Assembly (NCBI GenBank): GCA_024639415.1
Contig: JAHEIK010000064.1
Span: 1-13,022 of the forward strand
DNA: 13,022 nucleotides
Source of the DNA: Planctomycetota bacterium
GTDB lineage: Bacteria; Planctomycetota; PLA2; JAEUHO01
Reading direction: 5' to 3'
Shown here: piece by piece, positions 1-7,419 of the stretch
Layout: every line of letters begins with the position of its first letter
Position numbering within the stretch: position 1 is the first letter of the stretch
Notes under the pieces: model-generated
Seen by the model: only the letters and a program-made list of their open reading frames with translations
The model's database searches: none
Told to the model about the DNA's origin: nothing
Made by a program: the position numbers and the translations under genes

Positions 1-562
1 CGGCACGGACATCCAATGCGGCCGTCGGTTCATCGAGCAGCAGGACCTCGGGGTCGAGCGCGAGCGCCCGCGCAAGACAGAGCCGCTGCTGCTGCCCGCC
101 GGAGAGCGTGGCGGCCGGCGCGCCGAGGCGGTCCTTCACCTCGTCCCACAGCTCGGCATCGCGCAACGCCGCCTGCATGCGCTCATGCGCGGCGGCCCCT
201 GTGACCTCCGCAGCAAGCTTCAACGGAACGAGCAGGTTCTTCTCGACGGACAACGGCAAGACGTTGGGTGACTGGAACACCATGGCGACGCGTCGCCGCA
301 GCCAGGCGACATCGATGTCGCGCGCGTAGATGTCTCGCCCCGCGCCGCCCAGTCGCAGCGACACCCGGCCCTCGAACCGATGCCCCGGGTAGAGCTCGTT
401 CATGCGGTTGAGCGCTCGGAGCAGGGTCGTCTTGCCCGAGCCGGATCGCCCCAGCAGGACCGTCACGCCACCGAGGGGCAGATCCAGGCACACGTCGTGA
501 AGCACGGCGCGTCCTCCCAGGGCTACGCTCACGTGCTCGAGTCTCGCGGTCAGGCCTTCCAT
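1..562 (-). CDS. pstB: Phosphate ABC transporter ATP-binding protein PstB (partial, C-terminus beyond the left edge)
   Basis: This is the cytoplasmic ATPase that powers phosphate import through PstC/PstA. My translation from the ATG at 562 gives 187 codons that stay open to the edge. Visible motifs are Walker A GRSGSGKTT (residues 38-46), LLRALNRMNELYPG just after it (the R-x-LNRMN stretch is a PstB hallmark), Q-loop FQSPNVLP, ABC signature LSGGQQQRLCLARAL and Walker B VLLLDEPTAALD. The usual PstB P-loop is close to GPSGCGKST, so this one is slightly divergent. The H-loop and C-terminus lie outside the window. The ATG overlaps the end of pstA by 13 nt in another frame, which suggests translational coupling as the last visible gene of the pst operon. 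The family call is secure. Confidence 0.95.
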   Translation of the reverse strand, partial: MEGLTARLEHVSVALGGRAVLHDVCLDLPLGGVTVLLGRSGSGKTTLLRALNRMNELYPGHRFEGRVSLRLGGAGRDIYARDIDVAWLRRRVAMVFQSPNVLPLSVEKNLLVPLKLAAEVTGAAAHERMQAALRDAELWDEVKDRLGAPAATLSGGQQQRLCLARALALDPEVLLLDEPTAALDVRA

Positions 563-1425
563 CGGCGCTCCAAGCTCCGCTGCAGCAGGTGAGCAGAAGC
601 GAGCAGCCCACACGTCAGCAGGAGCAGCGCGAACGCGCAGGCGAACCCCTGTGCCAGCTGCATGTCGTCGCGGTACTCCGCAGCCAAGACGTAGATGCGG
701 AACGACAACGCCTCGAACTTCTCGCCCAGACCGGCCGGCAGGCCCGCATTCCAGACGGCCCCCGTGAGCATGATGACGGCTGTGTCCTCGGCCGCACGAC
801 CCACGGCAAGCATGACCCCGCCGAGGATGCCGCGGCCCGCCGCGGGCAGCAGCACGTGGCGGAGGTTCTGCCAACGGGTGAAGCCCAGGCCCGGCCCGAC
901 CAGACGCAGGGACTCCGGCAGGGCGTCTAGTGCGGTCTGCGTGGTGCGGATGAGATAGGGCAGTACGAGCAGGGCGATGCAGAGCGCAGACAGCCACAGT
1001 CCTGTCGTCGCGCTCGGTGCCAGCGTGCGCCGCATCAAGAGGATCAGTCCGAACCCGAAGAGGCCCATCACGACCGAAGGCACACCGGCGAGCATGTCGA
1101 CGCCGATGTCCAGCAGGGCGCGGCGCCGGCGCGGTGCGATCTCGGCGAGGTAGATGCCGCTCGCAACACCGATCGGTACCGCGACGAGGCACGCCAGGGC
1201 GACGAGGGCGAGCGTGCCCATCAGCGCCGGCCAGATGCCGTCGAAGACCGGAGCGCGGCCGAGGACGGCATCGCCGGGCGCGGTGTCGCCGAAGAGCAGA
1301 CCCGGACCGACGGCCGGGGCACCGCGCGTGACGAGCACCACGAGCAGGGTCCCGAGTCCGAGCAGGAGGCAGAGGCTGGAGCCCCACGCCCAGGCCATGC
1401 CCACCCGATCACCGAGGCGCCGCAC
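550..1425 (-). CDS. pstA: Phosphate ABC transporter permease PstA
   Basis: This is one of the two membrane subunits that form the phosphate channel. The 291-residue protein has about six hydrophobic segments, the first at about residues 13-37. PstA-like sequence includes GVASGIYLAEIAPRR, VPSVVMGLFGFGLILL and the cytoplasmic EAA-type loop LGFTRWQNLRHVLLPAAGRG, which docks on PstB. I chose the GTG at 1425 because a GGAGG lies 6 nt upstream; an ATG at 1398 is an in-frame alternative. With the GTG start the gene overlaps pstC by 17 nt, and its stop overlaps pstB by 13 nt, so the operon is tightly packed. Length is normal for PstA. The family is secure; the exact start is slightly less so. Confidence 0.94.
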   Translation of the reverse strand: MRRLGDRVGMAWAWGSSLCLLLGLGTLLVVLVTRGAPAVGPGLLFGDTAPGDAVLGRAPVFDGIWPALMGTLALVALACLVAVPIGVASGIYLAEIAPRRRRALLDIGVDMLAGVPSVVMGLFGFGLILLMRRTLAPSATTGLWLSALCIALLVLPYLIRTTQTALDALPESLRLVGPGLGFTRWQNLRHVLLPAAGRGILGGVMLAVGRAAEDTAVIMLTGAVWNAGLPAGLGEKFEALSFRIYVLAAEYRDDMQLAQGFACAFALLLLTCGLLASAHLLQRSLERRWKA

Positions 1426-2299
1426 GTGCAGCCTCCGTTCGTCCGTTGCCGGCGCCCAGCCGTCGCGCCGTGAGGCTGGCGGCGGCGGCCACGAGCAGCA
1501 GGATCAGGCCGGCCGCGAAGATCGAGGCGTACGCCGCATCCTGCGTGTCCGTTGCGACCACGAGCGCGATGTGCGCGGTCAGCGTGCGGAACCCGTCCAG
1601 AGCCGAGCCCGGAACCTGGGCCGCGTTGCCCGACAGCAGCAGCGCGATCATCGTGTCGCCCAGCGCGCGGGCGAAGCCAAGGACCGCCGCCGTCAGAAGT
1701 CCGCGGCGGGACAGGGGGAGCAGGACGCGGAGGACCGCGCGACCGCGCGGAATGCCGAGGGCCGCGCACGTACGCTCCAGTTCCTTGCCCATGCTGTGCC
1801 AGTGTGCGTGCACGACCAGCACGATCGTGGGGAGGATGAGGACGGACAGCACGAGCGCGGCGCTCAGGAGTGAGTACCCGCTGCCGTGGACGAAGACCTC
1901 GCGAACGAACGGAACGAGCAGCATGGCAGAAACGAAGGCATAGACGATCGTCGGGATGCCCGTCATGGCATGCACGGCCGCGAGCACGATGCGGGCCAGG
2001 CGCCGCGGCCCCAGGCCGTGGGCGAATGCGGCGATCCCGATGGCCACGGGAAGCGCCAGAAGCAACGCCGTGAGCGCCAGGAGCAGCGATCCGACCACCA
2101 TGGGGAGGATGCCGTAGTGGCCGTGGAACGGCCGCCAGTCCCAGGTGAAGACGTGCGCCGCCCCCTGCCACGCGGGCGCGGCGAGGATCGCCAGGAAGAC
2201 CAGGATGCCCAAGACGGCAGCGGCCGACACGGCCGCGGCGCCGGCGAGCAGCAGCTCGGCAGTTCGCTCGCCCCGTGTTCGACCGGATGTGGGACTCAC
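1409..2299 (-). CDS. pstC: Phosphate ABC transporter permease PstC
   Basis: This is the partner permease of PstA in the inner membrane. The protein has 296 residues. An N-terminal transmembrane segment (about 15-41) is followed by a WDWRPFHGHYGILPMVVGSL stretch that matches the PstC family pattern WxP...YGILP. Several further membrane helices follow. The EAA-type loop ALGIPRGRAVLRVLLPLSRRGL and the following LGFARALGDTMIALLLSGN are typical of PstC. The GTG start overlaps the pstS stop codon by 4 nt (GTGA) and has no clear Shine-Dalgarno of its own, so it probably depends on ribosomes finishing pstS. The family call is firm from both motifs and position. Confidence 0.94.
   Translation of the reverse strand: MSPTSGRTRGERTAELLLAGAAAVSAAAVLGILVFLAILAAPAWQGAAHVFTWDWRPFHGHYGILPMVVGSLLLALTALLLALPVAIGIAAFAHGLGPRRLARIVLAAVHAMTGIPTIVYAFVSAMLLVPFVREVFVHGSGYSLLSAALVLSVLILPTIVLVVHAHWHSMGKELERTCAALGIPRGRAVLRVLLPLSRRGLLTAAVLGFARALGDTMIALLLSGNAAQVPGSALDGFRTLTAHIALVVATDTQDAAYASIFAAGLILLLVAAAASLTARRLGAGNGRTEAARAAPR
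1432..1436 (-). promoter_or_regulatory. Ribosome binding site of pstA
   Basis: GGAGG on the minus strand, 6 nt before the GTG at 1425 and inside the 3' end of pstC. It supports the GTG start over the ATG at 1398. Confidence 0.75.
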
Positions 2300-3150
2300 G
2301 GGGTTGCGAGCGGGATGTAGCCCTGCGCTGCGACGATCGCGCGGCCCTCCGGGGAGCCGATGTAGTCGATGAAGGCCTGGGCAAGCTCCGAGGGCTTTCC
2401 GCGCGTGTTCATGAAGAGCCTCCGCGTCACGACGTACGTACCGTCCGTCGCGGTCTCTTGCGTCGCAGCCACGCCGTCGAGGCCGACCGCGGCGAGCGTG
2501 TCGTCGATGCGACCGATGCTCATGTAGCCGAGGCCGTGCTCATCTTTCGAGATGGCCGTCTTCATCGCGCCGTTCGACTTCACGACATTGGCGCTCGTCG
2601 CCACGGCCCCCTTGGCGAGCAGCTTCTTCCAGAACACGGCCCGTGTTCCGCTGGCCTCGTCGCGCCCGTAGAGGTGAATCTCCGCGTCGGCGCCGCCCAA
2701 GTCCTTCCAGTTCGTGATCTTCCCGGCAAACGCGTCGCGCGCCTGCTGCGTGGTGAGTTCGCGGACGGAGTTCGAGGGATGCACGACGACGGCGACGCCA
2801 TCGATGGCGAACGGGTAGGACGTGAGCTCGAACTTCGCCTGTTCCTTCGCCTTGACGGGTCGGCCGGCGTTGCCGATGTCGATCAGCCCTTCGCCGACCT
2901 TCTGGATGCCGATCCCCGAGCCGCCGCCGCCGACCGTGATGCGGATGCGCGGGAACGCCGTCATGATGCGCTTGGCTGCCTCCTCCATGACGGGGATGTG
3001 GGCGGTGCCGCCGGCGATATCGAGTGTGCCTTCGAGACCTTCGAACGGCAGGAGGTCAGGGGACGGTGCCGGGCCGGCTCGCTTGTCGGAACCACAAGCG
3101 GCCAAGGCGAGTACGACAAGCAGAAGCGAGGTCGTGCGGACGCAGGACAT
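2296..3150 (-). CDS. pstS: Phosphate-binding lipoprotein PstS
   Basis: This is the extracytoplasmic phosphate receptor that feeds PstCA. The 284-residue product begins with a short lipoprotein signal, a hydrophobic stretch at residues 8-18 ending in lipobox LAAC, so Cys19 should be the lipidated residue. The PBP-like domain shows GGGGSGIGIQKVGEGLIDIG (74-93) and RDEASGTR (163-170), the segments that in PstS proteins contact phosphate through backbone and Ser/Arg/Asp side chains. The frame is open up to 3291, but the ATG at 3150 is the right start: GGAGG lies 6 nt upstream and the signal peptide then sits at the N-terminus. It is the first gene of the operon, divergent from the large gene at 3567. 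Phosphate-starvation control is expected from the family, but I recognise no Pho box. Confidence 0.95.
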   Translation of the reverse strand: MSCVRTTSLLLVVLALAACGSDKRAGPAPSPDLLPFEGLEGTLDIAGGTAHIPVMEEAAKRIMTAFPRIRITVGGGGSGIGIQKVGEGLIDIGNAGRPVKAKEQAKFELTSYPFAIDGVAVVVHPSNSVRELTTQQARDAFAGKITNWKDLGGADAEIHLYGRDEASGTRAVFWKKLLAKGAVATSANVVKSNGAMKTAISKDEHGLGYMSIGRIDDTLAAVGLDGVAATQETATDGTYVVTRRLFMNTRGKPSELAQAFIDYIGSPEGRAIVAAQGYIPLATP

Positions 3151-3156
3151 GTCGAT

Positions 3157-3161
3157 CCTCC
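3157..3161 (-). promoter_or_regulatory. Ribosome binding site of pstS
   Basis: GGAGG on the minus strand, 6 nt before the ATG at 3150. It decides the pstS start against the longer reading frame beginning at 3291. Confidence 0.85.
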
Positions 3162-3366
3162 AGCGCGCCCCCACGCGTGGCGAGCGCGTAAGCAAGATGC
3201 GGAGCGTCCGCCTCGGAGCGCGCGAAGTCAATGAACGCCCCCACCTCGAACGCTGCGTATCGCACGCACCGATCGACCAAGCAGAGCGCATGGACGGGGA
3301 CGATGTTCACGGGCCGGAGCGCGCTTCCTGCGATGCAGCGCTCGGTACGGAGTCGGGCAACTCCTT

Positions 3367-3378
3367 CACCAGCTGGTG
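3367..3378. promoter_or_regulatory. 12-bp perfect palindrome, possible operator
   Basis: CACCAGCTGGTG reads the same on both strands. It lies 216 nt before pstS and about 190 nt before the gene at 3567. Dyad symmetry in a divergent promoter region fits a dimeric regulator, but at this GC content a 12-bp palindrome could also arise by chance. Confidence 0.3.
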
Positions 3379-3423
3379 CGTCGAGAGGAGATCGCGCGGC
3401 TCGAACTCCGTAGGAAAACACCT

Positions 3424-3460
3424 GGTACCGAATCTGGTACCGAATCTCGGTACCGAATCT
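3424..3460. repeat. Three tandem copies of a 12-bp unit, GGTACCGAATCT
   Basis: Identical copies sit at 3424-3435, 3436-3447 and 3449-3460; one extra C at 3448 separates the last two. Each contains the self-complementary GGTACC, so the array offers three evenly spaced dyads, about one helical turn apart. It begins 143 nt before the GTG at 3567 and 274 nt before pstS. The AT content is higher than in the surroundings. It could be a cluster of regulator sites or a slippage-prone microrepeat. Confidence 0.85.
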
Positions 3461-3554
3461 CGCGGACGACGCGTTCGCACCCTCCTGTGGCAGACTGGCC
3501 GCCGCTCCGCCGCACCCTCACATCAGGCGCACCGTCGCGTGCGTCCCCGGAGAC

Positions 3555-3559
3555 AGGAG
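3555..3559 (+). promoter_or_regulatory. Ribosome binding site of the 1190-residue protein gene
   Basis: AGGAG, 7 nt before the GTG at 3567. It supports the GTG start, which also places the signal peptide at the N-terminus. Confidence 0.8.
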
Positions 3560-3566
3560 ATCACCC

Positions 3567-6500
3567 GTGTCATCGCGCGCTGCGAAACGAACGCGACTGC
3601 TCGTGACCCTGATGATGGCGATCATCGGGAGCGCTCACGCATCCTCGCAGTGCGCCACGGCCAGGGGCCGCGACAAGCCACTGAGGGTCTTCATCCTGGC
3701 CGGGCAGTCCAACATGCAGGGCCATGCCCACGTGCGTACGTTGGACGCCCTTGCTCTGGATCCGGGGACCGCCGACTTGCTGCGGGAGCTGCGGGCGAAG
3801 GACGGCACGCCCCGCGTGCACGCAGACGTCTGGATCTCATCTCTCTCAAGCGCAGGCGAGAAACAGGGGCGCCTCAGCAGCGGCTTCGGCGCCGATGGCG
3901 AGAAGCTGGGGCCCGAGCTGACCTTCGGCATCACGGCGCAGAAGCTGCTTGACGAACCGATCCTGCTCATCAAGACAGCCTGGGGTGGGAAGAGCCTTCA
4001 CACCGACTTCCGCCCGCCTGGTGCGGGCCCCTACGAGTTCAGCGCCGCGCAGCGCAGGCGCTTTGCACAGCAGGGCAAGGACTTCGCGAAGATCCAAGCC
4101 GACAAGGAGCAAGCGACCGGCCACTACTACCGCCTGATGACGGAGCACGTGAAGAAGGTCCTGGCGAACATCAAGCAGGTCTACCCCGCGTACAGCAAGA
4201 AGCGCGGTTACGAGCTCGCGGGCTTCGTATGGTTCCAGGGCTGGAACGACATGGTGGACCGGGACACCTACCCGCAGCGCGACAAGCCGGGTGGGTACGA
4301 CCTCTACAGCCGGCTGATGACGCAGTTCATCCGCGACGTGCGCAAGGACCTCGCCGCACCCAAGCTCCCCTTCGTGATCGGCGTCCTCGGCGTCGGCGGC
4401 CCCGTCGCCCAGTACACCAACGAGCAGCGGCGCCACAAGGCTACGCATCAGAACTTCCGCGACGCCATGGCCGCGCCCGCGAGGCGTGCCGAGTTCCGCG
4501 GCAACGTCTTCGCCGTTCGCACGGAGCAGTTCTGGGATTCGGAACTGTCGGCGCTGAAGACGCGGGACGAGCGGATCCAGCAGCGCGTGAAGAAGCTGCG
4601 CCTCGACGAGAAGCTGGATCGCAAGGCGGCACAGGCCGAGTTGGAGAAGCGGCGCGCGGAAGCGTTCACGGCGGAAGAACGGGCTCTGCTGCGGAAGGGT
4701 GTGTCCAATCAGGCGTACCACTACCTGGGCTCGGCCAAGATCATGGCCCGCATCGGCCGGGGCTTCGCGGAGGCACTGCTCGCGCGCGGCAGACCCACGC
4801 GGGGCCCGGCGCCCGCCTTCTCCAAGCAGAACCCCGACTTCACGCGAGGGGGGACGATCCCCAAGGGGGCTACGCACGACTGGAACCTTGGGCCCACAGG
4901 AGCCCGAGGGTGGATGTACGGCCACAAGCTCGAAACGACCGAGGCGCGCCAGATCGCCATCACGAAGGTGGAGGTCCGATCGCCTGCGGCACGCGTGCTC
5001 CGACCGGGTGACGTGATCCTGGGGGTTGCCGACGAGCCCTTCGCGTACGACCCGCGTACGGAGCTCGGGCGGGCCATCTCGGCGGCGGAGGCGACCGACG
5101 GCAAGCTCGCGTTGATTCGGTGGCGCAAGGGCAAGACGGCGAAGGCCGTCGTCAGGCTATCGAAGCTGGGCGCGTACAGCGCGAGCGCACCCTTCGACTG
5201 CCCGAAGTCGAAGCGCATCTTCGAGCGCGGCTGCGAGGCGCTGGCACGCCGGATGAAGGCCGACCCCGACGCGGGCAATCCGATCGTTCGCTCCCTCAAC
5301 GCACTGGCCTTGCTCGCGAGCGGCAAACGCAAGTATCTGCCGCTGGTACGGCAGCAGGTCGCATGGGCGTCGAAGTACTCCGATCCCGACAGGAGCACCT
5401 ACCACTCCTGGTTCTACGGTCCCGTCAACCTCCTGCTGGCCGAGTACGCCCTGGCCACGGGCGACCGCCGCTTCCTGTCCGACCTGAAGCGCGTCACGCT
5501 GGAGATCGTGCGCGGTCAGAGCGCGGTCGGGTCCTGGGGGCACCGTTTCGTGCAAGCGAATGGGCGGCTCGCGGGCTACGGCATGATGAACGCGCCCGGC
5601 CTGCCGCTCACGCTCTCGCTGGTCCTCGCGCGCAAGGCGGGCGTGGACGATCCGGCCCTGGACGAGGCGATCGACAAGAGCGCACGGCTGATTCGCTTCT
5701 ATGTCGGAAAGGGCAGCGTTCCCTACGGCGATCATCATCCGTGGATCGAGACCCACGACGACAACGGCAAGAACGGCGTCGCGGCGCTGCTGTTCAACGA
5801 GCTCGGAGACACCGAGGCCGCCGCGTACTTCTCCCGCATGAGCGTCGCCTCGCACGGCGCAGAGCGCGACAGCGGGCACACCGGCAACTTCTTCAACCTG
5901 CTGTGGGCCATGCCGGCCGTCGCGCTATCGGGCCCCTACGCCACGGGCGCGTGGATGCAGGAGTTCGGCTGGTACTACGACCTGGCCCGTCGCTGGGACG
6001 GCACGTATCTCCATCAGGGCCCGCCGGACGTGAAGCCGGACAAGTACCGGGGCTGGGACTGCACAGGCGCCTATCTGCTCGCCTATGCGCAGGCGCTGCG
6101 CAAGCTCCACATCACCGGCAAGCAGCCCGGCTTCGTCGTTCCGCTGGGGGCCGCTGCCGCCGAGCGCCTCGTGGAGGACGGACGCGGGTGGAGTTCGCGA
6201 CGCAAGCTCGCGGCCTACGCCCAGCGCAGCGAAGCCGAGATCCTGGCGGGCCTGAAGAGCTGGTCGCCCGTCGTGCGGGAGCGCTCGGCGACGGAGCTCG
6301 CGCGACGGAGCGGCGATCCGACGCCGCGCTTGATCGAGATGCTCACTGAGCGTGAGCTGCACGGACGCATCGGCGCCTGTCAGGCGCTGACCCAGCTGGG
6401 GAAGCGCGCGGCGCCCGCCGTCTCCGCCCTGAGAGAGACGCTGGGCGCCGACGACCTCTGGCTGCGGATCAAGGCTGCGGAGGCGCTGGCGAGCATCGGC

Positions 6501-7139
6501 AAGGAGGCAATGGCCACGGTGCCGGATCTGCTTGCGATGCTTGCGCGTACCGATCCGGAGTCCGACCCGCGCGGCATGCAGCAGCGCTACCTCAGCTTCG
6601 CGTTGTTCAACCGCCGCGGCGGCATGCTGGGCCGCTCGCTCGCCGGCGTGGATCGCGAAGCGCTCTACGCGGCCGTACGCGCAGGGCTCGCGAACGAGGA
6701 CGGTCGCGCCCGGGGCAGCTTCGAGTCCGTCTACCGCAATCTCTCCTACGAGGAGATCGAGCCGCTGCTACCCGCCATCTACCGGGCGGTGCGCGAGCCG
6801 GCGCCGAGTGGGATCATGTTTGCTGACGGGATCCGGATGAGCGGACTCGAGATCCTCGCGAAGCAGCGCATCGCAGAGGGGCTGCCGCTGTGCGTCGAGC
6901 TGATCGAGCCGGAGCGCTGGGGACTCAAGAACCGGATCCAGCGCTGCCTCGCGTCCCTGCGTCGCTACGGCGGTGCTGCCCGCTCGCTGATCCCGCAGCT
7001 GCGCCAGCTCCAAGATGCGCTTGCGAAGAAGAGCTGGAAGCCGGACGCGATCCGCGCCCTGAAGATCGGCGCCCTGATCCGGGACATCGAGAGCGACGCG
7101 CGGCCACCGACGCTGCGCGCGCTCCCGCGGGGTCGCTGA
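3567..7139 (+). CDS. Large exported protein: SASA/sialate O-acetylesterase-like domain, PDZ-like domain, DUF6288-type region, HEAT repeats
   Basis: This 1190-residue protein has a Sec signal peptide (basic RAAKRTR, then a hydrophobic core, likely cut after AHA at residue 25). Residues about 38-400 form an SGNH-type SASA esterase: VFILAGQSNMQGHA with nucleophile Ser48, WGGKSL (139-144), VWFQGWND (221-228) and a terminal AYHYLGSAK with candidate catalytic His385. The usual DxxH aspartate is not at H-3 (Gln382). Residues about 438-535, from DWNLGPTGARGW to LIRWRKGKTAKAVV, look PDZ-like, with the RPGDVILGV loop. About 540-860 is helical and Trp/Tyr/His-rich (HTGNFFNLLW near 771, WDCTGAYLLAYAQ near 830), resembling a DUF6288-type alpha/alpha toroid. 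About 889-1180 holds HEAT-like repeats. It probably acts outside the cytoplasm on acetylated glycans; the substrate is unknown. The gene stands alone, divergent from pst. Confidence 0.85.
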   Translation: MSSRAAKRTRLLVTLMMAIIGSAHASSQCATARGRDKPLRVFILAGQSNMQGHAHVRTLDALALDPGTADLLRELRAKDGTPRVHADVWISSLSSAGEKQGRLSSGFGADGEKLGPELTFGITAQKLLDEPILLIKTAWGGKSLHTDFRPPGAGPYEFSAAQRRRFAQQGKDFAKIQADKEQATGHYYRLMTEHVKKVLANIKQVYPAYSKKRGYELAGFVWFQGWNDMVDRDTYPQRDKPGGYDLYSRLMTQFIRDVRKDLAAPKLPFVIGVLGVGGPVAQYTNEQRRHKATHQNFRDAMAAPARRAEFRGNVFAVRTEQFWDSELSALKTRDERIQQRVKKLRLDEKLDRKAAQAELEKRRAEAFTAEERALLRKGVSNQAYHYLGSAKIMARIGRGFAEALLARGRPTRGPAPAFSKQNPDFTRGGTIPKGATHDWNLGPTGARGWMYGHKLETTEARQIAITKVEVRSPAARVLRPGDVILGVADEPFAYDPRTELGRAISAAEATDGKLALIRWRKGKTAKAVVRLSKLGAYSASAPFDCPKSKRIFERGCEALARRMKADPDAGNPIVRSLNALALLASGKRKYLPLVRQQVAWASKYSDPDRSTYHSWFYGPVNLLLAEYALATGDRRFLSDLKRVTLEIVRGQSAVGSWGHRFVQANGRLAGYGMMNAPGLPLTLSLVLARKAGVDDPALDEAIDKSARLIRFYVGKGSVPYGDHHPWIETHDDNGKNGVAALLFNELGDTEAAAYFSRMSVASHGAERDSGHTGNFFNLLWAMPAVALSGPYATGAWMQEFGWYYDLARRWDGTYLHQGPPDVKPDKYRGWDCTGAYLLAYAQALRKLHITGKQPGFVVPLGAAAAERLVEDGRGWSSRRKLAAYAQRSEAEILAGLKSWSPVVRERSATELARRSGDPTPRLIEMLTERELHGRIGACQALTQLGKRAAPAVSALRETLGADDLWLRIKAAEALASIGKEAMATVPDLLAMLARTDPESDPRGMQQRYLSFALFNRRGGMLGRSLAGVDREALYAAVRAGLANEDGRARGSFESVYRNLSYEEIEPLLPAIYRAVREPAPSGIMFADGIRMSGLEILAKQRIAEGLPLCVELIEPERWGLKNRIQRCLASLRRYGGAARSLIPQLRQLQDALAKKSWKPDAIRALKIGALIRDIESDARPPTLRALPRGR

Positions 7140-7162
7140 AGCGCTACGGAGGCTGGGGGGGT

Positions 7163-7191
7163 CCCTCGACGTTCGACGTCGAACGCGAGGG
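7163..7191. terminator. Candidate bidirectional terminator hairpin
   Basis: CCCTCG pairs with CGAGGG and CGTTCGAC pairs with GTCGAACG around an almost loop-free centre, with a single unpaired A at 7169. It starts 24 nt after the stop of the plus-strand gene and lies in a convergent gap, the position expected of a shared terminator. Neither side has a T-tract, so it is not a textbook intrinsic terminator; it may instead be a cruciform-forming or protein-binding site. Confidence 0.45.
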
Positions 7192-7361
7192 GAATGAGAA
7201 CAAGCCACCACGCCCCATGGCTGTCGTTCTCGGGGACGCGAGTGCGGCCACGTGGTGCTTCACGGTGGTGCATCCGGCTGCGGCGCGTGCGCTTCCCAAG
7301 GCCGCCAAGTAGGCAAGACGCACCGACCTGCGCGCGAGTGCGCAGCCTTACGCTACCCGGT

Positions 7362-7375
7362 GCGGAAATTTCCGC
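7362..7375. promoter_or_regulatory. 14-bp perfect palindrome downstream of the oxidoreductase operon
   Basis: GCGGAAATTTCCGC is perfectly self-complementary and has an AT core in GC-rich surroundings. It lies 45 nt past the stop of vorB, so it may help end transcription of that operon or bind a protein. There is no loop in the perfect form, and no T-tract follows. Confidence 0.35.
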
Positions 7376-7419
7376 GCTCAGGGACGCAGCTGCGGCTGTT
7401 GCGGGCCGCCCAGGCCGCC

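Larger units (their letters stand above)
3151..3566. other. Divergent intergenic control region between pstS and the 1190-residue protein gene
   Basis: These 416 nt separate two genes that point away from each other, so they must hold both promoters. I see no convincing gene: the short open frames on both strands have no family resemblance and no good ribosome site. The stretch contains a 12-bp perfect palindrome (CACCAGCTGGTG, 3367-3378) and a three-copy 12-bp repeat (3424-3460). I could not pick out a sigma-70-like promoter or a recognisable Pho box with confidence. Confidence 0.6.
7140..7419. other. Convergent intergenic gap with two palindromes and no gene
   Basis: These 280 nt lie between the ends of the large exported protein gene and the oxidoreductase operon. 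The open frames that cross it are continuations of shadows over neighbouring genes. It holds a bulged 29-nt palindrome (7163-7191) and a perfect 14-bp palindrome (7362-7375), and nothing else I can name. Confidence 0.6.

Noticed and set aside
1221..2384. Long minus-strand reading frame (387 codons) across pstC and pstA
   Set aside because: It is an out-of-frame shadow of pstC/pstA; its Arg/Gly/Pro/His-rich translation lacks the membrane segments seen in the real frames.
2275..3234. Long plus-strand reading frame opposite pstS (319 codons)
   Set aside because: It mirrors pstS in high-GC DNA, shows no family motif and has Arg/Asp/His-rich composition typical of antisense frames.
3151..3291. 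Upstream extension of pstS to 3291
   Set aside because: It would bury the lipoprotein signal 47 residues inside the protein; the ATG at 3150 has a well-spaced GGAGG.
3151..3566. Pho box or riboswitch upstream of pstS
   Set aside because: I looked for CTGTCAT-type or GTTCACC-type direct repeats at Pho-box spacing and found none convincing; no known riboswitch core was seen.
3846..4925. Minus-strand reading frame of 359 codons inside the exported protein gene
   Set aside because: It is antisense to the well-supported SASA domain and has no motif or ribosome site.
5120..6349. Plus-strand reading frame of 409 codons inside the exported protein gene
   Set aside because: It is a shifted-frame shadow with Arg/Gly-rich translation; the real frame carries the conserved Trp/His motifs.
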